From Delphinapterus leucas (lineage: Eukaryota > Chordata > Mammalia > Artiodactyla > Monodontidae), in assembly GCF_002288925.2 (NCBI RefSeq), contig NW_022098069.1, positions 74,112,644 to 74,176,643 of the forward strand: a DNA stretch of 64,000 bases, given 5' to 3'. The position numbers and the translations under genes are program-made. The notes under the pieces are model-generated. The model was given only the letters and a program-made list of their open reading frames with translations, did not search any database and was not told the DNA's origin. Positions 24,190 through 35,645 of the stretch are shown here, one piece after another (within the stretch, counting starts at the first letter, position 1; every line of letters begins with the position of its first letter).

Positions 24190-24480
24190 ATGGTCAGTGG
24201 GTGTGCATCTTGGTAAAGACAATTGGGAAATTGAATGGCTGCATGACCAAGAGCCTTAGAACTTCATTACCTCTTGGGCCACCAAGTTCTCTTCTGGGGA
24301 TAATTCAAAATATAGTGAAAAGTTTATGCACAAAAAGGTATATTTCAGTATTATTTATAATAATAAAAAGTCAAAAACAACCTAAATTTAACAATAAAGA
24401 TTGATAATAGTTTTCTTTGTGTATATTTTGAACTAAGATGTAGGTATTTAAATAATGAAGAGCTTAAAACACAGGAGAAT
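24190..24480 (+). mobile_element. Ancient L1 (L1M-like) 3' fragment
   Basis: Diverged sequence in the order expected for the C-terminal ORF2 coding part of an old L1: cttctggggataattcaaaa, tatttcagtattatttataa, taataaaaagtcaaaaacaa and cctaaatttaac. No TSD or tail is visible. Confidence 0.6.
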
Positions 24481-24509
24481 ATGTGATAGTGGAATTTTTA
24501 AAACAGTTT

Positions 24510-24830
24510 TTACTGTGGAAAAATATCAAACAGACCAAAAAGTAAAGAAACTAGCATGATGAACCCACATGTACCCATCACACTGCTTAACGATTATCAA
24601 TACAAAGCAAATTCATTTCATCTACCCTATTCACTTTCCTGCCCAGATTGTTTGAAGCCAATCTGAGACATCAATCATTTCATATGAAAATGTTTCAGCA
24701 TGTACCTCTAAGAGAATAGAATTCATTAAAAAAGCACACTTGACATCTAAAAACTTAATAATATACCCATCAGAAAATAAAGCATTAAAAAATCCAACAT
24801 CCCAAGCAAATAACCACAATTATTATTTGT
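24510..24830. mobile_element. Ancient interspersed repeat, probably old L1-derived
   Basis: Contains gatgaacccacatgtaccca, tcacactgcttaacgattat and tttgaagccaatctgagaca. It shares the layout of the repeats at 15505-15895 and 55795-56475. Heavily diverged; strand uncertain. Confidence 0.45.
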
Positions 24831-24834
24831 TCCT

Positions 24835-26730
24835 GTTCTTGTTCCACTGGGTCTTAGGTTAGCAATCTGAGTTCACGAAGTTATCAGCTTCAGGACCAAA
24901 AAACAAGTCCTGGAAATCCTCAGAACATTGGTACAGTCTGAAAGTTGTCTAAGGGCTGTCAGCTCAGAAGTCTGTATTCTGAGTCCATTCCTTGAAGTAT
25001 CAATAGTTAGGAGTACCCAGTACAGTCCTTTCCTTGAGGCTCTAAGACATTTTTGTTAAAGATCCAATCCAATATCTGGCTTGTAACTTATAGCAGAGCC
25101 TTCAGACAAGCATGAAAGAGGAGCAGAAGTGACCTCTAAGACTGAATGGCTGTGGTTAATTTATTACAGTTACCAGCAGTATCAGAATGGAGGAGAACAA
25201 AGTTGTCTAATATGTGCATGTTTCATAAGGGTTTGATCAGCGTTTCCCCTGAGGATAAGAACATATTGTGGACAGCAAGGGCAGTGCCAAATCTTACTGA
25301 CCTCCCTGTAAATTGTACTATCTCTGAAATATTTATATTAATAACATTTTACCTCTATAAACTTAACTTGGGGAAGGCTGAGCACCCCTTCTGATTGGGC
25401 AACTCTTCCAGTGGTACTCTTACAATAGTATTGAACTTATTAAAAAATATCGTGCTACCCAACAAACCTAATTACTTCTAACATTCTCTTTTCATAAGGT
25501 AAGAGAACAGATCTTTGTGATTTTCCAGAGGTTCTTTGGGAATCTCCAAGATAGTTTTCTGAGAATTTTACTTTTTTCTGAATTTAGAGTCTGATTTTGG
25601 GAAGGCAAAAGCAACAGATTTAGTAGAGGAGACTTGGTCCATGATTAAAATAGGATCATAGATGTTTGAGAAAAAAAGATTACTTACCTAATCATTAAAG
25701 CAACAACATAATATTTAAAATAGACATAGAAGTAGGTAAAACAATTTTAAACAATGTTGGCTCTTTCATATGTGAAGAGACTTTGCTCTTTGTTCTTAAA
25801 AAAAAAAATCACAGACATGATAAAATCAACACAAACTACAGAAAATTATTCTGGTGCAATATAAATCTCTGCTATCTGAATGAATTATACAAAAGGTAAA
25901 TAATAACTGATTATTACCCCTTGTTAAGAGCTCTAATATAAATTTAACATTTTAATAGTGAGAAAGCGAAATTCTATTTTTGCATTAATTCAATATTTGG
26001 CAATAAAGAATTCCAAGTTCCTTTTCAAAAAATTATCTTTTGAATAAGCCCATCAAAACAGAGAGAACTTTGCCAAAATTTGAACATTTCAGTAAACCTT
26101 CTACTATTTTCTGTCTCCATTCAGGTGTTGTCTTTCCCTACCCTGCTTCATGTTCTGGAACAGATATTTTCCCTTAGAATAAAACTACTTGCTGTTCCTT
26201 TGAAAAACCAAACAAATTCCTTTACAAACATTATTGTTCTTGTCTTCATTATCGTTTATACCATTGTCAATATTGTTCTTAGTATGGTCTTACTACCTAT
26301 ATTAACTATAACTTTTAAACAAACTAACCTCCATTTCACAGAGAAAACTGGGTGATGGGTAATTGATAATTGAGTGTTATATACAAGCACAAATGAACAT
26401 ATTCATTAACATGATCCAAAGTATGCTATGCCGTAACATGGTAATAAGAAACAAAGATATATATATTTATTTATTTAAACTATGTTTAGTAATCAGTGTT
26501 TCAGCAGTCTTAGAGATTATCTAGGTATCCAGAGATTATTCATTAATTGATTTAATATTGTAAAGTTAAGAATCTTAAAAATTATATTTTATCTAACGTA
26601 CTATAGATCATAATGATGGGTGATATCAAAAACATTGTCAAAATTACAGTTCAATTTGGTTAGACATATAATTTTACATTTTTCATAATTCTTAACATTA
26701 TTAAATAGTAATACTAACTTATTTCTTCAG
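24835..26730. other. AT-rich unassigned non-coding DNA
   Basis: No gene is recognised. A 91-codon open frame (26080-26355) encodes a hydrophobic peptide, as expected by chance from T-rich sequence. An A-rich run lies near 25797-25808. Confidence 0.42.
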
Positions 26731-26743
26731 TAAACCAGTAGAG

Positions 26744-26982
26744 GGAGATTGGGATTGACACATATACACTATTGTACTATGTATAAAATAGACAACTGAG
26801 GGGAACATACTGTATAACACAGGGAATTCTAATTAAAGCACTGTGGTGTCCTAAATGGGAGGGAAATCTGAAAGGGAGGGGATATATGTATATGTAAGTC
26901 TGATTCATTTTGCTGTGCAGTAGAAGCTAACACAACATTGTAACGCAACTATACTCCAATAAAAATTAATTAAAAAAATAAA
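26744..26982 (+). mobile_element. 5'-truncated L1, 3'UTR only
   Basis: A 239-bp insertion made only of L1 3'UTR, including gggattgacacatatacact, the run to tcattttgctgtgcagtaga and the terminal aactatactccaataaaaat with its AATAAA signal, then an A-rich tail. A perfect 13-bp TSD, taaaccagtagag, lies at 26731-26743 and 26983-26995. Confidence 0.95.
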
Positions 26983-26995
26983 TAAACCAGTAGAG

Positions 26996-27390
26996 AAAGT
27001 TGAGGACACTCAGAAAACAGACTTGAATCTTCTAAAAAATAAAATGTACAAATATATTATATTTACTACTAATATCAGAGGAAAAAGATATAGATTTTTT
27101 TCTTGAACCAAAATTATAAGCTACTGTGATTTATCCAAAGAGTCACCTTAATTGTGTGAATTTAGATTATTATGAATTTTATATTATGCATATATATTTA
27201 GATTATCATATAAAATGCTTCCCAGCAGTTTATGATATACTTTTTTTGCTAAAAGGCTAGAACATTTAGAGTATTCTAACACTTCATTTATTTTATAGGA
27301 ATTCTGGAGATACTAGATTTATGTAAACATACTATAAGTATAAATGATTGACTTACTCTATAAGTCAATTACAACAGAGTTCCTTTAATT
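26996..27390. other. AT-rich unassigned non-coding DNA
   Basis: No gene or repeat is recognised before the L1 start. Confidence 0.42.
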
Positions 27391-27401
27391 TAAAAGACCT
27401 T

Positions 27402-28811
27402 GGAGACCTTCAAGATGGCGGAGGGGTAAGATGTGGAAATCACCATCCTCCCCACAAATACATCAGAAATACATCTACATGTAGAACAACTCCTACAGAA
27501 CACCTACTGAATGCTGGCAGAAGACCTCAGACTTCCCAAAAGGCAAGAAACCCCCCACGTACCAGGGTAGGGCAAAAGAAAAAAGAATAAACGGAGACAA
27601 AAAAATAGGGACAGGACCAGCACCAGTGGGAGGGAGCTGTGAAGGAGGAAAGGTTTCCACACACTAGGAAGCCCCTTCACAGGTGGAGATGGGGGCTGGC
27701 AGGGCGGGGGTGAAGCTTTGGAGCCACGGAGAGCGCAGCAACAGGAGTGCAGACAGCAAAGTGGAGAGATTCCCACACAGAGGATCAGTGCCGACCAGCA
27801 CTCACCAGCCCAAGAGGCTTGTCTGCTCACCCGCTGGGGCGGATGGGGGCTGGGAGCTGAGGCTTGGGCTTCAGAGCTCAGATCCCAGGGAGAGGACTGG
27901 GGTGGCTGCATGAACACATCCTGAAGGGGGCTAGTGCGCCACGGCTAGCCAGGAGGGAGTCCAGAAAAAAGTCTGGAACTCCCTAAGAGGCAAGAGACCA
28001 TTGTTATGGAGTGCTCAAGGAGAGGGGATGCAGAGCACTGCCTAAACGAGCTCCAGACACGGGCGCGAGCCACGGCTATCAGCATGGACACCAGAGACGG
28101 GCATGAAATGCTAAGGCTGCTGCTGCAGCCACCAAGAAGCCTGTGTGCAAGCACAGGTCACTATCCACACCTCCCCTCCCGGGAGCCTGTGCAGCCCGCC
28201 ACTGCCAGGGTCCCGTGATCCAGGGATAACTACCCTGGGAGAACACACAGTGCACCTGAGGTTGGTGCAACCATCACGCTGGCCTGCCGCCGCAGGCTCA
28301 CCCCACATTCCATACCCCTCCCTCCCCCCAGACTGAGTGAGCCAGAGCCCCCTAATCAGCTGCTCCTTTAACCACCTCCTGTCTGAGCGAAGAACAGACG
28401 CCCTCAGGTGACCTACACGCAGAGGCGGGGCCAAATACAAAGTTAAACCCCAGGAGCTGTGCGAACAAAGAAGAGAAAGGGAAATTTCACCCAGCAGCCT
28501 CAGGAGCAGTGGATTAAATCTCCACAATCAGTATGATGTACCCTGCATCTTTGGAATACCTGAATAGACAATGAATCATCCCAAAATTGAGGTGGTGGAC
28601 TTTGGGAGCAGCTGTAGTCTTAGGGTTTGCTTTCTACATCAAATTTGTTTCTAGATTTATGTTTATCTTAGTTTAGTATTTAGCATTTATTATCATTGGT
28701 AGATTAGTTTATTGATTTGGTTGCTCTCTTCCTCCTTTTCTTTTTTACATTTTTTTTTCCTTTTTCTCCTTTTGTGAGTGTGTAGGTGTGTGCTTGTTTG
28801 TGTGGTTTTGG
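27402..28811 (+). promoter_or_regulatory. L1 5'UTR with YY1-type motif (internal promoter relic)
   Basis: The L1 begins with ggagaccttcaagatggcgg, which holds a YY1-type CAAGATGGCGG motif at 27411-27421. In L1 5'UTRs this site sits near the first base and directs accurate initiation. The next 1.1 kb is GC-rich, unlike the AT-rich surroundings. It ends in a T-rich segment (about 28600-28810) that resembles the distal L1 5'UTR. Its presence shows the 5' end was not lost by ordinary truncation. Present activity is unknown. Confidence 0.8.
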
Positions 28812-29667
28812 AGTAGCTGGAGTAGCAATTCTCATATCAGACAAAACAGACTTTAAAATAAAGACAATTTCAGAGACAAAGAAGGATGCTACATAACGAT
28901 AAAGGGATCACTCCAAGAAGAAGATATAACAATTGTAAATATTTATGCACCCAACATAGGAGTACCTCAATACATAAGACAAAAGCTAACAGCCATAAAA
29001 CGGGAAATCGACAGTATCACAATCAACAGTATCACAAGAGTAGGGGACTTTAACACCCCACTTTCACCAATGGACAGATCAACCAAAATGAAAATAAATA
29101 AGGAAACACAAGCTTTAAATGATACATGAAACAAGATGGACTTAATTGATATTTATAGGACATTCCAGCCAAAAACAAGAGAATACACTTTCTTCTCAAG
29201 TGCTCATGGAACATTCTCCAGGATAGATCATATCTTGGGTGACAAAACAAGCCTTGGTAAATTGAAGAAAATTGAAATTGTATCAAGTATTTTTCTGACC
29301 ACAGTGCTATGAGGCTACATATCAATTACAGGAAAAAAAATCTGTGAAAAATACAAACACATGGAGGCTAGCAATACACTACTAAATAACCAAGAGATCA
29401 CTGAAGATATCAAAGAGGAAATCAAAAAATACCTAGAAACAAATGACAATGAAAACACAACGACTCAAAACCTATGAGAGGCAGCAAAAGCAGTTCTAAG
29501 AGTGAAGTTTATAGCAATGCAATCCTACCTCAAGAAACAAGAAACTTCTCAAATAAACAACCTAACTTTACACCTAAAGCAATTAGGGAAAGAAGAACAA
29601 AAAATCCCAAAGTTAGCAGAAGGAAAGAAATCATAAAGATCAGATCATACATAAATAAAGGGCTTCT

Positions 29668-29993
29668 GGGCTTCCCTGGTGGCGCAGTGGTTGAGAATCT
29701 GCCTGCTAATGCAGGGAACACGGGTTTAAGCCCTGGTCTGGGAAGATCCCACATGCCGCAGAGCAACTAGGCCCATGAGCCACAACTACTGAGCCTGCAC
29801 GTCTGGAGCCTGTGCTCCACAACAAGAGAGGCCACGACAGTGAGAGGCCCGCGCACCGTGATGAAGAGTGGCCCCCGCTTGCCACAACTAGAGAAAGCCC
29901 TCGCACAGAAACGAAGACCCAACACAGCCAAAAATAAAAATAAATAAATTAAAAGAAGGCTCAACATTTAAAAAAATAAAATAAATAAATAAA
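29668..29993 (+). mobile_element. CHR-type SINE, long form, inserted inside another SINE
   Basis: Complete copy from gggcttccctggtggcgcag to an AT-rich tail (ataaaaataaataaattaaa and onward). The flanking repeats aaataaagggcttc at 29653-29666 and 29994-30007 act as its TSD. The second copy is also the head of the next SINE, so this element landed about 7 bp inside that older SINE. Confidence 0.88.
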
Positions 29994-30345
29994 AAATAAA
30001 GGGCTTCCCTGGTGGCACAGTGGTTAAGTATCCTCCTGCCAATGCAGGGGACACGGGTTTGAGCCCTGATTGGGGAAGGTCCCACTTGCCGCAGAGCAAC
30101 CAACCCCGTGTGCCACAATTACTGAGCCTGCACTCTAGAGCCCACGTGCCACGACTGCTGAACCCCGCGCACCTAGAGCCCATGCTCTGCAACAAGAGAA
30201 GCCAGTGCAATGAGAAGCCCATGCACTGCAACGAAGACTAGCCCCCACTCACCACAACCAGAGAAAAGCCCATGGGCACCAACAAAGACCCAACGCAGCC
30301 AAAAATAAAATTAAATAAATAAATACATTTTTTTAAAAATAAGAA
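29994..30345 (+). mobile_element. CHR-type SINE, long form, host of the nested SINE
   Basis: Head gggcttccctggtggcacag at 30001, B-box-like gggtttgagccctg, end gacccaacgcagccaaaaat followed by an A/T-rich tail to about 30345, where L1 ORF2 sequence resumes. An 8-bp leftover of its head (ggcttct region, 29660-29667) lies upstream of the nested SINE. Confidence 0.88.
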
Positions 30346-30706
30346 AGAAATGAAAAAGAAATGAAGGAACAATAGCAAAGATCAATAAAACTAAAGCTGG
30401 TTCTTTGAGAAGATAAACAAAATTGATAAACCATTACCCAGACTCATTAAGAAAAAACAGGAGAAGATTCAAATCAATAGAATTAGAAATGAAAAAGGAG
30501 AGGTAACAACTGACACTGCAGAAACACAAAGGATCATGAGAGATTACTACAAGCAACTATATGCCAATAAAATTGACAACCTGGACGAAATGGATGAATT
30601 CTTAGAAAAGCACAACCTTCTGATACTGAACCGGGAAGAAATAAAAAATATAAACAGACCAATCAGAAGCACTGAAATTGAGACTGTGATTAAAAATCTT
30701 CCAACA

Positions 30707-30910
30707 GGGCTTCCCTGATGGTGCAGTGGTTGAGAGTCTGCCTGCTGATGCAGGGGACACGGGTTCATGCCCCGGTCCGGGAAGATCCCACATGATGTGG
30801 AGCAACCAGGCCCGTGAGCCATGGCCGCTGAGGCTGCGTGTCTGGAGCCTGTGCACCGCAATGGGAGAGGCCACAACAGTGAGAGGCCTGCGTACCGCAA
30901 AAAAAAAAAA
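30707..30910 (+). mobile_element. CHR-type SINE, short form, inside L1 ORF2
   Basis: Head gggcttccctgatggtgcag, body to cctgcgtaccgc, then an A tail. A perfect 15-bp TSD of L1 sequence, aaaaatcttccaaca, lies at 30692-30706 and 30911-30925. It inserted after the L1 was already in place. Confidence 0.97.
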
Positions 30911-33739
30911 AAAAATCTTCCAACAAAGGAGCAGAGGGCTTCACAGGTGAATTCTATCAAACATTTAGAGAAGAGATAACACCTATCCTTCTCAAACTCT
31001 TCCAAAATATAGAAGAGGGAGGAACCCTCCCCAGCTCATTCTACAAGGCCACCATCACCCTGATACCAAAACCAGACAAAGATGTCACAAAGAAAGAAAA
31101 CTACAAGCCAATATCACTGATGAACATAGAGGCAAAAATCCTCAACAAAATAGTAGCAAACAGAATCCAACAGCACATTAAAAGGATCATACACCATGTT
31201 CAAGTGGGGTTTATCCCAGGAATGCAAGGATTCTTCAATATATGCAAGTCAATCAATGTGATAAACCATATTAACAAATTGAAGGAGAAAAACCATATGA
31301 TCATTTCAATAGATGCAGAAAAAGCTTTTGACAAAATTCAACACCCATTTATGATAAAAAAAAAACTCCAGAAAGTAGGCATAGAGGGAATTTACCTCAA
31401 CATAATAAAGGCCATATATGAGAAACCACAGCCAACATCATTCTCAATGGTGAAAAACTGAAACCATTGCCACTAAGTTCAGGAACAAGACAAGGTTGTC
31501 CACTCTCACCACTGTTATTCAACATAGTTTTGGAAGTTTTAGCCACAGCAATCAGAGAAGAAAAAGAAATAAAAGGAATACAAATTGGAAAAGAAGTAAA
31601 GCTGTCACTGTTTGCAGATGACATGATACTATACATAGAGAATCCTAAAAATGCTACCAGAAAACTACTAGAGCTATTCAATGAACTTGGTAAAGTAGCA
31701 GGATACAAAATTAATGCACAGAAGTCTCTTGCATTCCTATACACTAATGATGAAAAATCTGAAAGAGAAATTAAGGAAACACTCCCATTTACCATTGCAA
31801 CAAAAAGAATAAAATACCTAGGAATAAACCTACCTAAGGAGACAAAAGGCCTGTATGCAGAAAACTATAAGACACTGATGAAAGAAATTAAAGGTGATAG
31901 AAACAGTTGGAGAGATATACCGTGTTCTTGGATTGGAAGAATCAACATTGTGAAAATGACTCTACTACCCAAAGCAATCTGCAGATTCAGTGCAATACCT
32001 ATCAAAGAACCAATGGCATTTTTCACAGAACTAGGACAAAAAATTTCACAATTTGTATGGAAACACAAAAGAGCCCGAATAGCTGAAGCAATCTTGAGAG
32101 AGAAAAATGGAGCTGGAGGAATCAGGCTCCCTGACTTCAGACTATACTACAAAGCTACAGTAATCAAGACAGTATGGTACTGGCACAAAAACAGAAAGAT
32201 AGATCAATGGAACAGGATAGAAAGTACAGAGATAAACCCACACACATGTGGTCACCTTATTTTTGATAAAGGATGCAAGAATATACAATGGAGAAAAGAC
32301 AGCCTCTTCAATAAATGGTGCTGGGAAAACTGGACAGCTACATGTAAAAGAATGAAATTAGAGCACTCCCTAACACCATACACAAAAATAAACTCAAAAT
32401 GGATTAAAGACCTAAATGTAAGGCCAGACACTATTAAACTCTTAGAGGAAAACATAGGCAGAAAATGGAAATAAAAAGAAAAATAAACAAATGGGACCTA
32501 ATGAAACTTAAAAGCTTTTGCACAGCAAAGGAAACCATAAACAAGCTGAAAGGACAACCCTCAGAATGGGAGAAAATATTTGCAAATGAAGCAACTGACA
32601 AAGGATTAATCTCCAAAATATATAAGCAGCTCATGCAGCTCAATATTAAAACCACAAAAAACCCAATCCCAAAATGGGCAGAAGACCTAAATTGACATTT
32701 CTCCAAAGAAGATATACAGATTGCCAACAAACACATGAAAGGATGCTCAACATCACTAATCATTAGAGAAATGCAAATCATAACAGCAATGGGGTATCAC
32801 CTCACAGCAGTTAAAATGTCCATCATCAAAAAATCTACAAACAGTAAATGCTGGAGAGGGTGCAGAGAAAAGGGAACTCTCTTGCACTGTTAGTGGGAAT
32901 GTAAATTTAAACAGCCACTATGGAGAATACTATGGAAGTTCCTTAAAAAACTAAAAATAAAACTACTATACGACCCAGCAACCCTGCTACTGGGCATATA
33001 CCCTGAGAAAACCATAATTCAAAAAGAGCCATGTTCCGCAATGTTCATTGCAGCTCTATTTACAATAGCCAGGACATGGAAACAACCTATGTGTCCATCA
33101 ACAGATGAATGGATAAAGAAGATGTGGCACATATATACAATGGAATATTACTCAGCCATAAAAAGAAATGAAATTGAGTCATTTGTAGTGAGGTGGATGG
33201 ACCTAGTGTCTGTCATACAGAGTAAAGAAAGTAGAAAAGGAAAAACAAAATCCATTTGCTAACACATGTATACGGAATCTAAAAAAAAAAAAAAAAGGTT
33301 CTGAAGAACCTATGGACAGTACAGGAATAAGACGCAGATGTAGAGAATGGACTTGAGGACATGGGGAGGGAGAGGGATGTGCTGGGACGAAGTGAGAGAG
33401 TGGCATGGACATATATACACTACCAAATGTAAAATGGATGGCTGGTGGGAGGCAGCTGCATAGCACAGGGATATCGGCTTGGTGCTTTATGACCACCTAG
33501 AGGGGTGGGATGGGGAGGGTGGAAGGGAGACGCAGGAGGGAGCGAATGTGGGGATGTGTGTATACATATAGCTGATTCAGTTTGTTTTACAGCAGAAACT
33601 AGCACAACATTGTGAAGCAATTATACTCCAATAAAGATGTTTAAAAAAAAATAAAGTAACAATGTTAAACCCATTTCATGCTGAATAAAAAGGATACACT
33701 TTTTGAAAAATAACTATAGTTTGAAAAATAAAAGACCTT

Positions 33740-34695
33740 ATAATCTAATTTATTAATGCCATCCAGAATTAAGAAAATATTTCACACATACAATGAGAGA
33801 AAAACTTTTCTCAATTATAGAGAATTGGCTGGCTTCAACTCTAAAACGTCAGCTACAGGTCAGGAGTAAACTCAGAAACAAAACTTCTGGTGGTCTGGTT
33901 CTCGATGGGCTGTTCTCCTTTCTAGTGGACACAAAATAGTTTCTTAATTAATTTGAGCTCACAGTAGATAAACAGCCAAAGAAAAATACTGACAAACTGG
34001 ATTAGATGTCGTCTCTCACCTGATAGAAAATAGACCCGCGTTATCAACCTGACAGAGATTGTCAAATGGTCAGATGGTAAAACCAAATTCCCCATAATAA
34101 TCAGCCATGTGCATATTAGAACTATGTATATATACACACAGGGTCAACTCTAAATTATGGAGTTGAGACCTGCCTAGCAGTCTTGGCTCTGGCTCTAGAA
34201 AAAGACATGGCGCAACCCGCAAGTTTTACAAGAATGCTCTCTAGATTATGCAGTTGAGATCTGTCTAGTGGTTAGAGACAAGACTTACTATTGCCCGGGT
34301 CTAGTTGTGAAAAGACACACATAGGTTCATATACACCAGCTCTCCCCCAAAACAAACCCTAATGTGTGCCTATTTCTGTGGTGTAAATTTTCCTATAATT
34401 TCTGGTTTTAATTGTGTTACCAACACAATGTCATGAATGCAGAATTGGGAAGGGATACATGTATTTGATTCTCACAAACCAGTATAATCTGCTCCAGGAC
34501 ACAACTATGCTTGACCATAAGTTAATTTAAACAGACTAGCAGACTTGGCTAAGAACAGAAACAAAAACACAAAATCAGGAAAAAGAAAGAAAATCTTTAG
34601 AAGTGCAGAGTTAGCCATTTGGCATTCACTATGGGAAACAAGAAAAGATGTGTCTGGGTTTAATCACTTCTCAGGCCATGCAGTTTAATAGCACC
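33740..34695. other. Unassigned DNA with an old local duplication
   Basis: No gene is recognised. A segment near 34149-34182 (starting ctctaaattatggagttgag) recurs near 34239-34272 (ctctagattatgcagttgag) with about 6 mismatches in 34 bases, indicating an old tandem-type duplication with a unit of about 90 bp. Confidence 0.5.
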
Positions 34696-34699
34696 AGCA

Positions 34700-34849
34700 G
34701 GTAAAGTTCACTTGAATATCTCAGTGGATCCTCCAAAATGGCCCTAGTACTCAGTATTTCACAAGATAGCTTGTTCTATTTGCGAACAATTCTCATAGTT
34801 AGAAAACTTTTATTTACACTCAGCCAAAAGTCTATTTTCCTATAACTTT
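34700..34849 (-). mobile_element. Ancient L3/CR1-like LINE fragment, antisense
   Basis: The stretch tagcttgttctatttgcgaa, caattctcatagttagaaaa, cttttatttacactcagcca and ctattttcctataactt parallels the antisense of the mammalian L3/CR1 3' coding region. The SINE at 34850 cuts it. Very diverged, so moderate confidence. Confidence 0.5.
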
Positions 34850-35181
34850 TTAAAAAATTAATTAATTAATTAATTAATTAGGCTGTGTTGGGTCTTTGTT
34901 GCTGTGCGCAGACTTTCTCTAGTTGCGGCGAGCTGGGGCTACTCTTCGTTGCAGTGCGTGGGCTTCTCATTGTGGTGGCTTCTCTTGTTGCAGAGCATGG
35001 GCTCTAGGTGCACAGGCTTCAGTAGTTGTGGCTTGCAGGCTCTAGAGCACAGGCTCACTAGTTGTGGCTCATGGGCTTAGTTGCCCCGCAACATGTGGGA
35101 TCTTCCCGGGCCAGGGCTCGAACCCGTGTCCCCTGCATTGGCAGGCGGATTCTTAACCACTGAGCCACTAGGGAAGCCTTT
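34850..35181 (-). mobile_element. CHR-type SINE, long form
   Basis: Antisense long form whose tail has become a (TTAA)n-like tract (34857-34881). Head ends gccactagggaagcc. The TSD ttttcctataacttt (34835-34849) matches ttttcctatagcttt (35182-35196) at 14 of 15 bases. Confidence 0.94.
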
Positions 35182-35289
35182 TTTTCCTATAGCTTTATAA
35201 CCAGAGAGTTTAGTCATACTCTTGGGAAATGCACAGAATAAATCTAATTCTTCCTTTATTCAATAAAATTTCAATATTGATTATAGTTA

Positions 35290-35400
35290 TCTTAGGATTT
35301 TAGTGCTAGTCCAACTCATTCACTTTACAAATAATGAAACTGAGACCTAGAAAGGTTAATGACTTTCCTCAATACATAGAGCACTGAGATTTGTCACATT
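35290..35400 (-). mobile_element. Weak MIR core fragment, antisense
   Basis: The string actttacaaataatgaaact, gagacctagaaaggttaatg, actttcctcaatacatagag matches the antisense MIR core order. It is short and diverged. Confidence 0.45.
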
Positions 35401-35404
35401 TGAT

Positions 35405-35645
35405 GCAATCAGAGATTAAACTTAAAAACCGTCACAACACATCCCTCTTAAGTCTTTGTTCCTTAGTTGTGTTAATATTTCATCTATTGTGTTTTCCAGA
35501 CCTCTCATCATATAAGCTGCCCTCTTCTTGTTCAGACAGTGTCATTCTAAAAGTGGGGGACCCAGAACCTAATCAAATGCCACAGGTGTCAGCTGATTTG
35601 TTCAGTGAACACTGTGTTCTGAATTCCGGAGTTATTGATATTTCA
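35405..35645 (-). mobile_element. Ancient L3/CR1-like LINE fragment, antisense
   Basis: Contains ttttccagacctctcatcat, gctgccctcttcttgttcag, and aaagtgggggacccagaacc, in the order expected for an antisense L3/CR1. Together with 34700-34849 it may be one copy broken up by a SINE and other sequence. Confidence 0.5.

Larger units (their letters stand above)
28818..33262 (+). pseudogene. L1 ORF2 remnant, N-terminally deleted
   Basis: The coding trace begins inside the endonuclease domain (sense reading GVAILISDKTDFK-like) and continues through the RT to the C-terminus. The longest clean part is 31467-32474 (335 codons), with RT motif FADD at 31611-31622 followed by MILYIENP, and upstream [14 protein letters not shown]. 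The C-terminal piece 33041-33262 has the usual CPSTDEWIKKMWHIYTMEYY segment. Frameshifts and stops break the frame at many places, and SINEs interrupt it at 29660-30345 and 30707-30910. No functional protein is possible. Confidence 0.93.
27402..33728 (+). mobile_element. L1 LINE with genuine 5' end but internal deletion
   Basis: Order: 5'UTR (27402 to about 28811), an abrupt junction into the ORF2 endonuclease domain, ORF2 to 33262, then a 3'UTR to the caattatactccaataaaga motif near 33619 and an A-rich tail near 33643-33651. ORF1 and the first part of ORF2 are missing. Three SINEs are inserted into it. A candidate 11-bp TSD, taaaagacctt, lies at 27391-27401 and 33729-33739, which would place 33652-33728 inside the insertion as transduced sequence. 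The element is inactive. Confidence 0.93.

Noticed and set aside
26080..26355. 91-codon frame with a hydrophobic stretch
   Set aside because: Composition is explained by T-rich DNA. No signal-peptide-plus-domain layout and no neighbouring exon.
27504..28527. Overlapping frames of 60-138 codons in GC-rich DNA, which look like a CpG-island exon
   Set aside because: The segment is the L1 5'UTR. Its GC content comes from the element, not from a host promoter or exon.
29653..30345. Clustered direct repeats that could suggest a CRISPR-like or satellite array
   Set aside because: The repeats are two nested SINEs with AT-rich tails. Nothing is regularly spaced and the genome is mammalian.
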